Assembly: GCF_004341825.1 (NCBI RefSeq) | Contig: NZ_SMAG01000002.1 | Span: 124,001 to 188,000, forward strand | Source: Hazenella coriacea | GTDB taxonomy: Bacteria; Bacillota; Bacilli; Thermoactinomycetales; Thermoactinomycetaceae | Direction: 5' to 3' | DNA length: 64,000 bases | In this document: in pieces, positions 37,019 to 49,756 of the stretch | Layout of the letters: each line of letters opens with the position of its first letter | Position numbering within the stretch: the stretch's first letter is position 1 | Made by a program: the position numbers and the translations under genes | Notes under the pieces: model-generated | What the model saw: the letters and a program-made list of their open reading frames with translations, nothing else | Databases searched by the model: none | Told to the model about the DNA's origin: nothing

Positions 37019-37585
37019 ATGGAGCTATCCTTGCCACAGTGGGGTCAACTCCTCACATTACTGATGATTGCTATGGCTTTGGGAATGGATGCGTTTTCAT
37101 TAGGGATTGGAATGGGAATGCACCAACCCTCGTCTCGAAAAATAGCTTGCTTAAGTGGATCCATTGGTATTTTTCATATTTTCATGCCTCTAATCGGAAT
37201 TGTGATTGGTCAATATTTAAGTGTAATGATGAAAGATATTACAGCGATGGTTGGGGGAGGCATGTTATGTTTACTAGGATTTAATATGCTCTGGAACGTT
37301 TATAAGGCAAGAGGTGAAGAATCTGGGATTCAAGTCAACTTCTCCATTTGGGGATTGCTTATGTTTTCTCTAAGCGTAAGCATGGATTCCTTATCGGCCG
37401 GTTTAAGTTTGGGATTATTCTCAACAGATATCTGGATAGCTGTGGCGTTGTTTGGATTGATGGGAGCGTTGATGGCTGGGTCAGGACTCTATCTAGGACG
37501 ATTTGTGGGTCATTGGTTAGGTAGGTATGGAGAGGTGGTTGGAGGAATTATTTTATTGACGTTGGGGAGTAAATTCTTATGGTAG
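37019..37585 (+). CDS. mntP: Manganese efflux pump MntP (YwlD)
   Basis: 188 residues, six hydrophobic helices in two similar halves. Each half has the Mn-binding motif: GMDAFSLGIGMG and SMDSLSAGLSLG, with the Asp in the membrane. Exports excess Mn(II). SD AAGGGAGGATAACG. Its end overlaps the following transporter by 7 bases. No yybP-ykoY manganese riboswitch is seen upstream. Confidence 0.93.
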   Translation: MELSLPQWGQLLTLLMIAMALGMDAFSLGIGMGMHQPSSRKIACLSGSIGIFHIFMPLIGIVIGQYLSVMMKDITAMVGGGMLCLLGFNMLWNVYKARGEESGIQVNFSIWGLLMFSLSVSMDSLSAGLSLGLFSTDIWIAVALFGLMGALMAGSGLYLGRFVGHWLGRYGEVVGGIILLTLGSKFLW

Positions 37586-38304
37586 GCGAGTGGGAAGCGA
37601 TCTTCTATAGTTCGTTGACAGGGCTTTCGACAGTGATTGGCTCCTTACTCGTTCTCTTTTTTCGGCTCAACTCGAGACAAGTTGCTTTTTCATTGGGAAT
37701 GTCAGCAGGAGTGATGGTGTTAGTCACTTATTTCACCTTATTACCATCTGCTTTCACGTATGGAGGTTGGCCTCACCTTTGGATTGGATTTGTGATTGCG
37801 ATTGTAGCCATGCTATTGATCCATCATCTTCCTTTCAGTAAAGTAAAAGATGAGGGGGAATCCGATCATCAACTGGGTCGTTTAGGAATCTTTTTAGTGA
37901 TTGCAATTGCCCTACACAATGCTCCAGAAGGGATAGCGATTGGAATGGGGTATCAGTTGGAAGCACAATTAGGACATACGTTGGTGATCGCTATGCTCGT
38001 TCATAATCTCCCTGAAGGAATTGGTTTAGCAGCTCCGCTGGTAGTAGCAGGAAAGCATCCGCTGTTTATTTTTCTGTTGAGCTTATTTAGTGGTGCTATT
38101 TTACCGATCGGAACATGGTTAGGGAAATATATGACCGACTCGCTAGATGTAGTAGCCATTGGTCTTGTTTTTGCTGCTGTGTCTATGATTTGGATCGTAT
38201 GTAGGGAAATTGGTCCAAGAGCATTAGCACTCTCTCAAACTCATACTTGGATAGGGATCGGAAGTGGTTGTTTATTGATGTATATCATCCACCTCTTCCA
38301 CTGA
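37579..38304 (+). CDS. ZIP family metal transporter
   Basis: 241 residues, about eight hydrophobic helices. The two ZIP metal-site motifs HNAPEG and HNLPEG are in helices 4 and 5, with a His-containing loop (LIHHLPFSK, SDHQ) before them. ZIP proteins bring divalent metals (Zn, Fe, Mn) into the cytoplasm. Overlap with mntP suggests a transition-metal homeostasis pair, possibly with opposite directions of transport. Metal identity is not readable. Confidence 0.88.
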   Translation: MVGEWEAIFYSSLTGLSTVIGSLLVLFFRLNSRQVAFSLGMSAGVMVLVTYFTLLPSAFTYGGWPHLWIGFVIAIVAMLLIHHLPFSKVKDEGESDHQLGRLGIFLVIAIALHNAPEGIAIGMGYQLEAQLGHTLVIAMLVHNLPEGIGLAAPLVVAGKHPLFIFLLSLFSGAILPIGTWLGKYMTDSLDVVAIGLVFAAVSMIWIVCREIGPRALALSQTHTWIGIGSGCLLMYIIHLFH

Positions 38305-38334
38305 TACTGATAGAGAGGAGATGAGGTGAGAGAT

Positions 38335-39009
38335 ATGTTACATATCTTATTTGTTTGTACAGGAAACACTTGCCGTAGTCCAATGGCTGAAGCGATCTTG
38401 AAGAAGATTGCTGAGGAGGGACAATTTCCAATCGAAGTGCGCTCCGCTGGTGTTGCGGCAATCGATGGAGGAATTGCATCTGATCATGCGCTCCAGGTAC
38501 TGAAGGAAAAGGGGATTCACCATCCCCATCGTTCGCAAATGGTGAAAGACGAGTTAATGGATTGGGCAGATGTTATTTTAACGATGACCCAAAATCATAA
38601 GCATGTATTACTGAGTCGATTTCCAGAAAGTATGGATAAAATTTACACTTTAACAGAATATCTAAGTGAAGATCCAGAAAAGGAGAAGCTGTTAAAGGAA
38701 TTTGAACAGAATCACGCTCTCATAGAGGAAAAACGGGAAGAACTGGTATCCCAATACTTGACAAAACCCAATCAATATAATGAATTAGTGATTCCTGAGA
38801 GTGCAGTGAAAGAGTGGCTTAAGGAATGTGAACACTTGTTGCAAAAAGATGAATTGCTTCTTCAGCAATTAAAGTCTCATCAGGGTCATGCAGATATTGT
38901 AGATCCATTCGGGGGCTCAGTTGATGTATATCGTCAATGTGCGGATGAGTTAGAGGATAAATTAATACAGCTTTTAAAAAAATGGAGTCACTCGGACAGT
39001 CTTAAATGA
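38335..39009 (+). CDS. ywlE: YwlE-type protein arginine phosphatase with large insertion
   Basis: Low-molecular-weight phosphatase fold. The P-loop CTGNTCRS has Cys8 and Arg14, and Thr12, the residue that in YwlE favours phosphoarginine over phosphotyrosine. The general-acid loop is DPFGGS with Asp190. In YwlE relatives of about 150 residues this loop follows the LTEYL helix almost directly. Here about 75 extra residues (roughly 111-186), rich in Glu, Lys, Leu and Gln and predicted coiled-coil-like, separate them, giving 224 residues. YwlE opposes the McsB arginine kinase in Clp-dependent protein quality control. ATG 38335 chosen; GTG 38326 is possible. Confidence 0.88.
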   Translation: MLHILFVCTGNTCRSPMAEAILKKIAEEGQFPIEVRSAGVAAIDGGIASDHALQVLKEKGIHHPHRSQMVKDELMDWADVILTMTQNHKHVLLSRFPESMDKIYTLTEYLSEDPEKEKLLKEFEQNHALIEEKREELVSQYLTKPNQYNELVIPESAVKEWLKECEHLLQKDELLLQQLKSHQGHADIVDPFGGSVDVYRQCADELEDKLIQLLKKWSHSDSLK

Positions 39010-39152
39010 TTTGCGAAAAGGTTGGCTCTCATTAGAGCGAACCGATATTTACCGATATTTAGGAGTTTTTCCTAGGTCGATTCATTAGAATGATGGACTT
39101 ATGATTTCTACTTATTTTTCTAATACAGGAACAATATAATGGAGGCATTAAG

Positions 39153-39599
39153 ATGATGAAGATTTTGTTAGGTTCTGACCATGGAGGGCTACGTTTAAAA
39201 GCGGAAATTAAAGAGTTATTGAAGGAAATGGGCATCTTATATGAGGATGTTGGGTGTGATTGTGACGATTCCGTCGATTATCCAGATTATGCTCAGCCAG
39301 TAGCTGAAAAAGTGGCTAACGGTGAGTTTGATCTAGGGATATTAATTTGTGGAACAGGGATTGGTATGTCAATCGCAGCTAATAAAGTAAAAGGAATCCG
39401 CTGTGCAGTGGTGAGTGATGAGTTTTCTGCCCGCATGAGCCGTGAACATAATAATGCAAATATCTTAGCTTTGGGTGAACGTGTCGTAGGTCCAGACTTA
39501 GCAAAGTCGATAGTACGTGCATGGCTGTCTGCGGAATTTCAAGGGAATCGACATGAGCGACGTGTGAAAAAGATTCATGCACTGGAAGGAAGCGAATAG
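39153..39599 (+). CDS. rpiB: Ribose 5-phosphate isomerase B
   Basis: Interconverts ribose 5-phosphate and ribulose 5-phosphate. 148 residues. LGSDHGG at the start, the catalytic Cys in ICGTGIGMSIAANK, and DEFSARMSREHNNAN with the phosphate-binding residues are all in place. SD GGAGG precedes two consecutive ATG codons. ywlG follows immediately. Confidence 0.95.
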   Translation: MMKILLGSDHGGLRLKAEIKELLKEMGILYEDVGCDCDDSVDYPDYAQPVAEKVANGEFDLGILICGTGIGMSIAANKVKGIRCAVVSDEFSARMSREHNNANILALGERVVGPDLAKSIVRAWLSAEFQGNRHERRVKKIHALEGSE

Positions 39600-39601
39600 G
39601 A

Positions 39602-40165
39602 ATGGTGGATTCCTTGCAAATCAAGCAAGAAATCAAACAGGTTATCCAACAGCTATTAGATGAAATCCCACTTACCAATCAGAACCTACTTGTCATTGGA
39701 ACCAGTACGAGCGAAGTAGCAGGGAAGTCGATTGGGACAAGCGGTAGTGATCAAATCGCTGCCACCCTGTTTCAAGGAATCATGGAGATGAAGAAGGAAC
39801 ATGGATTTCATATCGCTTTTCAATGTTGTGAACACTTAAATCGTGCTCTCGTTGTAGAAAGGATCACGGCAGAGAACTTTGGATGGATAGAAGTGATGGC
39901 TGTTCCGGTTTCACATGCAGGCGGGGCGATGGCTGCTTATGCTTTTCGTCATTTGGATAACAGTGTCTTAGTTGAACAGGTACAAGCAGACGCAGGAATT
40001 GATATTGGCGATACTTTGATCGGTATGCATTTAAAACCAGTCGCTGTTCCCATTCGAGCTAAACAGAAAACAATTGGATTCGCTCATGTAACTATGGCAA
40101 AAACGCGCCCAAAATTGATTGGTGGGGCGAGAGCCGTTTATGTACAAGAAACTACATGTGAGTAA
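39602..40165 (+). CDS. ywlG: YwlG / DUF436 family protein (TIGR01440)
   Basis: 187 residues; conserved family of unknown function always found near rpiB and glyA in Bacillales. Visible family features are GTSTSEVAGKSIGTSGS near the N-terminus, FQCCEHLNRALV in the middle and the C-terminal KTRPKLIGGARAVYV. It is two bases downstream of rpiB and probably cotranscribed. I can propose no activity. Confidence 0.9.
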   Translation: MVDSLQIKQEIKQVIQQLLDEIPLTNQNLLVIGTSTSEVAGKSIGTSGSDQIAATLFQGIMEMKKEHGFHIAFQCCEHLNRALVVERITAENFGWIEVMAVPVSHAGGAMAAYAFRHLDNSVLVEQVQADAGIDIGDTLIGMHLKPVAVPIRAKQKTIGFAHVTMAKTRPKLIGGARAVYVQETTCE

Positions 40166-40242
40166 ATCCTGAAATGTAACGAGGATCACTAGTCCTATGG
40201 CAATAAATCAAGATTTGGAGAAAGGGCTACTCCATTTACTCA

Positions 40243-40426
40243 CTCTATATGAGCAAAACCACTTAAATGGATTGGAGAGCAAGCAGGTTGATTGAATGAA
40301 CCTAGATAGGAGGGGAGATGTTTCTCTGGCGAGCGACTTTTGTGAATCCGCTACGAGAGCGAGACAGAGAAACAACGACCCGACGGGATTTAGATCACGA
40401 TGTTACTAAAAATGCTAATATTGGGT
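40243..40426 (+). repeat. Dispersed repeat family R1, copy C
   Basis: Full-length copy in the ywlG-glyA gap: CTATATGAGCAAAACC, GAACCTAGATAGGAGGGGAG, the central hairpin with arms TGTTTCTCTG and CAGAGAAACA around GCGAGCGACTTTTGTG, AACAACGACCCGACGGGATTT, and ACTAAAAATGCTAATATTG at the end. The rest of the gap (40166-40517) holds no other recognisable feature. Confidence 0.85.
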
Positions 40427-40517
40427 TACTCATTTAAAATTAGCAAGATAAATGATACGCTAAACAAGTCTGTTTGATAGAATAAAAATAGTGATTCAGT
40501 CAAAGGGGGAGAATCTT

Positions 40518-41762
40518 TTGGAACATTTGCGTAAGAGAGATCCACAGGTAGCTCAAGCGATTTCGGCTGAACTACATCGCCAAAGAGATAAAATTGAGTT
40601 AATTGCTTCTGAGAACTTTGTTAGTGAAGCCGTGATGGAAGCTTTGGGCACTGTACTTACCAATAAATATGCAGAAGGTTACCCAGGAAAGCGTTACTAT
40701 GGTGGTTGTGAACATGTAGACGTTGTTGAGGATTTAGCCAGAGAGCGAGCCAAAGAACTTTTCGGTGCTGAACATGCCAATGTGCAACCTCACTCGGGTG
40801 CACAAGCCAACATGGCTGTATATTTTAGTGTTTTACAGCCTGGAGATACCGTTTTAGGCATGAATTTAGCTCATGGAGGGCATTTAACCCATGGAAGCCC
40901 TGTCAACTTTTCTGGGCAGTTGTATGAGTTTGTCGCTTACGGTGTAGATCCTGAAACCCATCGAATCAATTATGAAGAGGTTCGTCGCCTAGCATTGGAA
41001 CATAAGCCTAAGTTACTGGTGGCAGGCGCTAGTGCTTATCCAAGAGAAATTGATTTTGCTCGTTTACGTGACATTGCGGATGAAGTCGGTTGTTATCTTA
41101 TGGTGGATATGGCACATATTGCAGGATTAGTCGCTACAGGTCATCATCCAAATCCAGTTCCTTACGCTGACATTGTCACTACAACCACCCATAAAACATT
41201 GCGTGGACCACGGGGTGGGATGATTCTATGCAAGGAAAAGTTCGCAAAAATTATCGATAAGTCTATTTTCCCAGGAATTCAAGGGGGTCCACTCATGCAT
41301 GTAATCGCAGCTAAAGCTGTGGCATTGGGTGAAGCTCTGTCTGATGATTTTAAAGCGTACTCTGAACAAGTGATTAAAAATGCGTCTCATCTTGCGAAAT
41401 CTCTTTCTCAACACGGTTTGGACTTGATCTCTGGTGGAACTGACAACCATTTAATCTTAATCGATGTTCGTAATTTAAATTTAACAGGTAAAAAAGCAGA
41501 GCATTTATTGGATGAAATCGGCATTACTACCAATAAAAATACCATTCCATTTGATCCAGAAAGTCCATTTGTTACAAGTGGTGTTCGTATTGGAACTGCA
41601 GCTGTAACAAGTCGTGGAATGGATGAGTCAGCGATGGAAGAAATTGCTGCGATTATGGCTCTTACTTTGAAACAACCTGAAGATGCTCAAGCTCAGCAAG
41701 AGGCGAGTGAACGGGTGTCTCAATTAACAGCTAAATATCCACTTTATGAGCATCTTTCATAG
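40518..41762 (+). CDS. glyA: Serine hydroxymethyltransferase
   Basis: PLP enzyme making glycine and 5,10-methylenetetrahydrofolate from serine. 414 residues. PLP-binding Lys226 lies in [14 protein letters not shown]; the N-terminal [11 protein letters not shown] and the [12 protein letters not shown] loop are typical. I chose the TTG at 40518, 7 bases after AAGGGGGAG, instead of the upstream GTG (40491). Its terminator is directly downstream. Confidence 0.97.
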   Translation: MEHLRKRDPQVAQAISAELHRQRDKIELIASENFVSEAVMEALGTVLTNKYAEGYPGKRYYGGCEHVDVVEDLARERAKELFGAEHANVQPHSGAQANMAVYFSVLQPGDTVLGMNLAHGGHLTHGSPVNFSGQLYEFVAYGVDPETHRINYEEVRRLALEHKPKLLVAGASAYPREIDFARLRDIADEVGCYLMVDMAHIAGLVATGHHPNPVPYADIVTTTTHKTLRGPRGGMILCKEKFAKIIDKSIFPGIQGGPLMHVIAAKAVALGEALSDDFKAYSEQVIKNASHLAKSLSQHGLDLISGGTDNHLILIDVRNLNLTGKKAEHLLDEIGITTNKNTIPFDPESPFVTSGVRIGTAAVTSRGMDESAMEEIAAIMALTLKQPEDAQAQQEASERVSQLTAKYPLYEHLS

Positions 41763-41770
41763 TTTTATTA

Positions 41771-41803
41771 GAAAAGCCACTCGCTATTGAAGTGGCTTTT
41801 CTC
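41771..41803 (+). terminator. Terminator of glyA
   Basis: GAAAAGCCACT pairs with AGTGGCTTTTC, with the T-run in the right arm. Confidence 0.85.
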
Positions 41804-41925
41804 ACGCCTAACTTTCGATTGGAAATAAATTTAAATGCAAATAATATAGACAAGATACTTTGTTTCATTAAAAAATCCGTTATAATCAACAGTGGCACAA
41901 AAGACGATTGAGAGGAGTGGAGCAG

Positions 41926-42555
41926 GTGGGTAGTGTTTATGTATTTAATCATCCATTGATCCAGCACAAAATGACGTACATACGTGACAAGAATACGGGA
42001 ACCAAAGAGTTTAGGGAATTGGTTAATGAGGTTTCTACCTTAATGGCTTATGAGATTACTAGGGATATGCCTGTCAAAGAGGTGACTGTCGAAACCCCTG
42101 TAGCAAAAGCACAATGTAAAGTTTTAGCAGGCAAAAAACTGGGCTTGGTTCCTATTTTGCGTGCAGGTTTGGGAATGGTCGAAGGTATTTTGAAGTTAAT
42201 CCCAGCAGCTAAGGTAGGACATATTGGCTTATATCGGGACCCAGAAACATTGGAACCTGTACACTATTATGCTAAAATGCCCTCCGATATTGGCGAGCGT
42301 GAATTAATTGTGATCGATCCGATGTTAGCAACAGGAGGGTCTGCCTCAGAAGCGATTCGTGCACTTAAAAAGATGGGGGCTAAAAATATTAAGCTGATGT
42401 GTCTCATTGCAGCTGCCCCAGGAATTGATCGAATTAAAAAAGATCATGATGATGTAGATATTTATGTAGCAGCAGTAGATGAAACTTTAAATGAAAAAAG
42501 TTATATTGTACCTGGACTTGGTGATGCAGGAGATCGGCTTTTTGGAACAAAATAG
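41926..42555 (+). CDS. upp: Uracil phosphoribosyltransferase
   Basis: Salvages uracil to UMP with PRPP. 209 residues. The PRPP-binding loop is [13 protein letters not shown] and the uracil-binding C-terminus is [13 protein letters not shown]. The start is GTG 41926, nine bases after GAGGAG. A TATAAT at 41881-41886 is the likely -10 element. Always upstream of the atp operon in Bacillus. Confidence 0.96.
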   Translation: MGSVYVFNHPLIQHKMTYIRDKNTGTKEFRELVNEVSTLMAYEITRDMPVKEVTVETPVAKAQCKVLAGKKLGLVPILRAGLGMVEGILKLIPAAKVGHIGLYRDPETLEPVHYYAKMPSDIGERELIVIDPMLATGGSASEAIRALKKMGAKNIKLMCLIAAAPGIDRIKKDHDDVDIYVAAVDETLNEKSYIVPGLGDAGDRLFGTK

Positions 42556-42595
42556 AGTCATAATTTACTATTTCATTTCATCTAATGGAACTGAT

Positions 42596-42734
42596 ATATA
42601 AAGTTAGCTACAGGGAGTTCTATCAAAGATATTATTTTTTTACTTGCTTTCTTTAAGGAATTTTCTAAGAAAACAAGTGAAAATACTATGTAAATCAAGT
42701 AATAGAATTTCCTGTGTACGCTAACTTTGTATAA
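42596..42734. mobile_element. 139-bp fold-back (MITE-like) inverted-repeat element
   Basis: Left arm TATAAAGTTAGCTACAGGGA with the following TTCTATC is mirrored by the right arm ending GTGTACGCTAACTTTGTATA. The inner parts also pair (TTACTTGCTTTCTT against AAGAAAACAAGTGAA), so nearly the whole segment folds into one imperfect hairpin with its tip near 42655-42668. No coding capacity. TA-rich ends suggest TATA or TA target duplication. It lies between upp and the atp promoter. Confidence 0.6.
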
Positions 42735-42773
42735 AATGTGACAAACTGTTCAAATCTCTTTTTTTAGAAAGCG

Positions 42774-42803
42774 TTGACAACACCCAGCTTGCTTCGTTAC
42801 TAT
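42774..42803 (+). promoter_or_regulatory. Promoter of the atp operon
   Basis: TTGACA, 18-base spacer, TACTAT, about 95 bases before the first gene. A small hairpin (CTCCTCAAAAGGAG, about 42868-42881) precedes the first ribosome site. Confidence 0.65.
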
Positions 42804-42899
42804 AAGCAGGGGAAAGACATATATCCATAGACCAATCCTTCGCTTGACTCCTCAAGATCATTTTTCTCCTCAAAAGGAGATTTCTAATGGGGGATTCAT

Positions 42900-43115
42900 A
42901 TGAGCAATAAAGGAAATCCTTTGTACATTGCGGCTACGATTGGATCAATGGGTATGGAAGTTCTGATCTCAACAGTTGGTGGGGCCTGGTTAGGTAAGTG
43001 GCTTGATCAAATGTGGGGGACAAAACCAATCCTTATTTTGGTGGGATTTTTACTTGGTTTAACCTTGGGTTTTGTCAGTGCATTTTATACCTTTAAGGCC
43101 TTAATAAAGGATTGA
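42900..43115 (+). CDS. atpZ: AtpZ/AtpI family protein
   Basis: 71 residues, two hydrophobic helices joined by a short polar turn (KWLDQMWGTKP), the pattern of the AtpZ (putative F0F1-ATPase subunit) family. AtpZ with AtpI has been linked to c-ring assembly and divalent cation supply for the ATP synthase. First gene of the operon, directly before atpI. Confidence 0.82.
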   Translation: MSNKGNPLYIAATIGSMGMEVLISTVGGAWLGKWLDQMWGTKPILILVGFLLGLTLGFVSAFYTFKALIKD

Positions 43116-43122
43116 ACTCCTC

Positions 43123-43506
43123 ATGGATTCCTTGCATTTTATGCGAACCAGAATCATTTTGCTAACCGTCATTTTCCTTTCACTTTTATTAATTTCGTGG
43201 TTTATATTCCCTTTTCAGAAAGCTATTGCAGGCCTAATGATTGGTGTTATAGTTAGTTTGTATAATATTTTACATTTGGCTCGCAGGCTTCGGATTGCAG
43301 GTGAAGTTGCGATAGCCACTGGCTCCCTTCAAACTCCAGGGATCGGCATGATGAATCGTATTCTTATGATTTGTGCAGCATTTCTCATAGCTATCCAGTT
43401 TCCCGAACTGGTTGATTTCAGGATGATTTTTTTAGGGTTGCCGGTTTGCTATATTATTGCTGTTATTGTCCAACTTTGGTTTTTGCGTATTGAGAACAAT
43501 ACATAA
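43123..43506 (+). CDS. atpI: ATP synthase protein I
   Basis: 127 residues, four hydrophobic helices with basic loops, the ATP synthase I pattern. Believed to help assemble the c-ring; not part of the mature enzyme. Weak ribosome site (AAGGA). Sits between atpZ and atpB as in other Bacillales. Confidence 0.85.
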   Translation: MDSLHFMRTRIILLTVIFLSLLLISWFIFPFQKAIAGLMIGVIVSLYNILHLARRLRIAGEVAIATGSLQTPGIGMMNRILMICAAFLIAIQFPELVDFRMIFLGLPVCYIIAVIVQLWFLRIENNT

Positions 43507-43524
43507 AGGGGGTGAGGTTGGAGA

Positions 43525-44247
43525 ATGGAGACAACACCAAAGGTAGATTTTTTAGGTATGACCTTTGATTTGACAGTGGTTGGAGCTTCATTGATAGCTG
43601 CTATCATTGTTTTCGTATTTGTCATGTGGGCAACTCGTCGGAGAGAGATGGTGCCACGTGGGGTTCAAACAGTCATGGAGATGGTAATCGACTTTGCCAA
43701 TAGCATTACGAAGCTGGCCTATGACGACAAACGAGCTCCAAAATTTCTAGCATTTACATTAACCTTGTTTTTATTTATCTTGGTTGCTAACCAAATGGGT
43801 GTTATCGGAATGGTCACAGCTACTGTGACAGAGCCCATCCCAGCGTTGGGATTAGAAAAAGATGATCACATATCTTTGCTCAAATCACCAACAGCTGATA
43901 TGAACTTTGCCTTTGCTTTTGCAATTGCAATTGCTCTTTTTGCGAACTTTATGGGGATTATTACTAGCTTCAAAAACTATGTCAAACACTTTATCAACCC
44001 ATTAGGAATCATTCACGTCATCGAGGAGTTCTCTAAACCATTAACACATGCGTTGCGTATATGGGCCAACATTTTTGCTGGTGAAATCTTGATCACTGTC
44101 TTATTGACAAAGATGAACTTGGCTTTCTCTGGATTGCCACTCGTTGTGTGGATCGGCTTCTCTCTCTTTGTTGGGTTGATCCAAGCTTATATCTTTACCG
44201 TTCTAGCTAACGTGTATATTGCACAGAAAATTTCTACAGATCACTAA
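43525..44247 (+). CDS. atpB: ATP synthase subunit a
   Basis: Membrane stator subunit that forms the proton half-channels. 240 residues, five to six hydrophobic helices. The essential Arg is in the fourth helix (HALRIWANIFAGE); the last helix contains VGLIQAYIFTVLANVYI. The usual FGN of this region is WAN here. SD GGGGGTGAGG upstream. Confidence 0.95.
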   Translation: METTPKVDFLGMTFDLTVVGASLIAAIIVFVFVMWATRRREMVPRGVQTVMEMVIDFANSITKLAYDDKRAPKFLAFTLTLFLFILVANQMGVIGMVTATVTEPIPALGLEKDDHISLLKSPTADMNFAFAFAIAIALFANFMGIITSFKNYVKHFINPLGIIHVIEEFSKPLTHALRIWANIFAGEILITVLLTKMNLAFSGLPLVVWIGFSLFVGLIQAYIFTVLANVYIAQKISTDH

Positions 44248-44282
44248 AATGGATGTTTCAAGTATAAAGGAGGAACATGTAA

Positions 44283-44531
44283 ATGGAACAAGTACTTACT
44301 ATGCCAGAAGCTTTAAAGATTATTGCAGGTGCACTTATGATCGCTTTTGCTGCTCTAGGAGCTGCGATCGGTAACAGTAACTTATTCGCTAAGTACATCG
44401 AAGGAATTACTCGTCAACCAGAAGCTCGTGGAACTCTATTTGGTCAATCTATGATCGTTTTCGGTTTGCTCGAGGCGTTGCCAATTATCGGTATCGCTTG
44501 TGGTATCTTAATTCTGTTTGAAATTATCTAA
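44283..44531 (+). CDS. atpE: ATP synthase subunit c
   Basis: 82 residues, helical hairpin that forms the rotor ring. The proton-carrying Glu64 is in LLEALPIIG and the polar loop is RQPEARG. In helix 1 the usual glycine ladder (GLGALGAGIGNG in Bacillus) reads AFAALGAAIGNS, so several glycines are Ala or Ser. These positions control helix packing and ring size. SD AAAGGAGGAA is strong, and a hairpin follows the stop. Confidence 0.96.
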   Translation: MEQVLTMPEALKIIAGALMIAFAALGAAIGNSNLFAKYIEGITRQPEARGTLFGQSMIVFGLLEALPIIGIACGILILFEII

Positions 44532-44544
44532 TGAACGAGTTCAA

Positions 44545-44577
44545 GTGGGGGAAGAGATTCTCCCCCGCTTTTATTTT
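44545..44577 (+). terminator. Hairpin between atpE and atpF
   Basis: GTGGGGGA pairs with TCCCCCGC and is followed by TTTTATTTT. A terminator-like structure in mid-operon; it may cause partial termination or protect the upstream mRNA so that more subunit c is made than other subunits. Confidence 0.65.
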
Positions 44578-44600
44578 AAGCTTGAAGGGAGTGACTTGAC

Positions 44601-45085
44601 TTGATAAGTTTTCACCTGGGTACAACTCTTGCTACGTTACTCATCTTTATAGGTCTAATGTTACTTATCGCTAAGTTTGCTCTTCGTCCGATGTTAGAGA
44701 CGATGAAAAAACGTGAAGATCATATCGAAAATCAAATTAAAACGGCTGAAACGAATCGGGTCGAAGCGGAGAAGTTTTTAGCAGATCAGAGAGAAGCTTT
44801 AAACGAAGCTCGCTTGGAAGCGAAAGAAATTATCGAACGAGCGAAAGCGCAAAAAGAACGTGAAGCAGAAGAAATTCTGAATCAAGCTCAACAACGTGCT
44901 GAACGGATGATTAAAGAGGCGACAAGTGAAATTCAGCGTGAAAAAGAGAAAGCGATCGCAAGCTTACGGGATGAAGTGGGTGCTTTGACTGTCCAATTGG
45001 CTTCCAAAATGTTGGAAAAAGAATTGGATGCAAAAGGTCAATCCAAACTAGTGGATCGCTATCTTGAGCAAGTAGGAAGATTACA

Positions 45086-45089
<4 letters not shown>
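44601..45089 (+). CDS. atpF: ATP synthase subunit b
   Basis: Peripheral stalk subunit. 162 residues: one N-terminal membrane helix (about 8-27), then a long charged helix rich in Glu, Lys, Arg and Ala for dimeric coiled-coil contact, ending in the delta-binding region. The start is TTG 44601 behind AAGGGAG. Overlaps atpH in ATGA. Confidence 0.95.
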
Positions 45090-47180
<2,091 letters not shown>

Positions 47181-47276
47181 AGGGTTGAACCAATCATTCC
47201 TCACTCTTACTGATCATCCTTTCCGGCAGTCTGCTGGAAGGGTGGTTCAGTAGATGAAAGGGCGGTGAACTTTCAC

Positions 47277-48146
47277 ATGGCAGAATCAATGAGAGATATT
47301 AAGCGGAGTATTCGTTCAAAAGAAAATACCCGTCAAATCACGAAAGCGATGCAAATGGTTGCAGCTGCAAAGCTACGACATGCACAGGAACTCGCAGAGG
47401 CTTCACGTCCTTATGCTGCTAAATTACGCGAAGTGATTATAAATCTAGCACAAGGAACAAAAGATGTTAGTCATCCTATGTTGACTTCTCGTCCTGTTAA
47501 GAAAACGGGATACCTAGTCATCACTTCTGATCGTGGTCTTGCTGGGGGCTATAATAGCAATCTTCTTCGTCTTCTGGTTCAAACAGTACAAAAGCGCCAT
47601 CAAAGCAATGATGAGTATGTTATATTTGTTATCGGTCGAAAAGGTGCAGAGTATTTGAAGCGTCGGGGATTACCAGTGATCAGCGAAGTGACTGGATTGG
47701 GAGACTCTCCTTCTTTTGTAGATATCAAAGCGATTGCTAGTGAAGCAGTTCAGTTCTATGCTGAAGAAAAATTTGACGAATTGTACTTGCTGTACAATGA
47801 ATTTATCAATGCGGTGTCACAACAACCGATTGAAAAGCGTTTACTTCCGCTGGCAAGTGATGAATTTGCTGAAGATCAATCATTTGTTAAAACAGAGTAC
47901 GAATATGAACCTTCTCAAGAAGAGGTTTTGGCATCCATTTTACCTCGTTATGCTGAGACTCTGATCTATAGTGCACTTATGGATGGAAAAGCAAGTGAAT
48001 TTGCGGCACGGATGACTGCGATGAACAACGCAACCGATAACGCAACTGAACTCATTGCACAATTAACCCTTCAATTTAACCGGGCACGTCAAGCTGCGAT
48101 TACCCAAGAGATTGCGGAGATCGTGGGTGGAGCAGCAGCACTGTAA
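47277..48146 (+). CDS. atpG: ATP synthase subunit gamma
   Basis: Central rotor shaft. 289 residues. Conserved N-terminal coiled-coil ([29 protein letters not shown]), the [12 protein letters not shown] segment, and the C-terminal helix ending [19 protein letters not shown] are present. A stem (CATCCTTTCC/GGAAGGGTG) lies in the 96-base gap after atpA. ATG 47277 follows AAGGGCGGTG. Confidence 0.96.
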   Translation: MAESMRDIKRSIRSKENTRQITKAMQMVAAAKLRHAQELAEASRPYAAKLREVIINLAQGTKDVSHPMLTSRPVKKTGYLVITSDRGLAGGYNSNLLRLLVQTVQKRHQSNDEYVIFVIGRKGAEYLKRRGLPVISEVTGLGDSPSFVDIKAIASEAVQFYAEEKFDELYLLYNEFINAVSQQPIEKRLLPLASDEFAEDQSFVKTEYEYEPSQEEVLASILPRYAETLIYSALMDGKASEFAARMTAMNNATDNATELIAQLTLQFNRARQAAITQEIAEIVGGAAAL

Positions 48147-48216
48147 ACAGAACGGATCCAAACATCTCCCCGAGTTAGGGGTTCACGATATAGCATTAAG
48201 AGTAGAAATGAGTTAA

Positions 48217-49623
<1,407 letters not shown>

Positions 49624-49656
49624 TTAGTCCTCGAACCTTGTTCTATGGAACTATTT

Positions 49657-49692
49657 TCCCCCTGGTTGTGGGAGATAGCCATTACCAGGGGA
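49657..49692 (+). other. Hairpin between atpD and atpC
   Basis: TCCCCCTGG pairs with CCAGGGGA (one bulged C). No U-tract, so probably an mRNA stability or processing structure rather than a terminator. Confidence 0.5.
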
Positions 49693-49756
49693 TTCATCAA
49701 CAGATCGATGTTTTCTACTAATTGGAAGCATTACCGATCAGAAGGGGATGATGTCC

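Noticed and set aside
47181-47276. Hairpin between atpA and atpG as a terminator
   Set aside because: The stem has no U-tract and the operon clearly continues.
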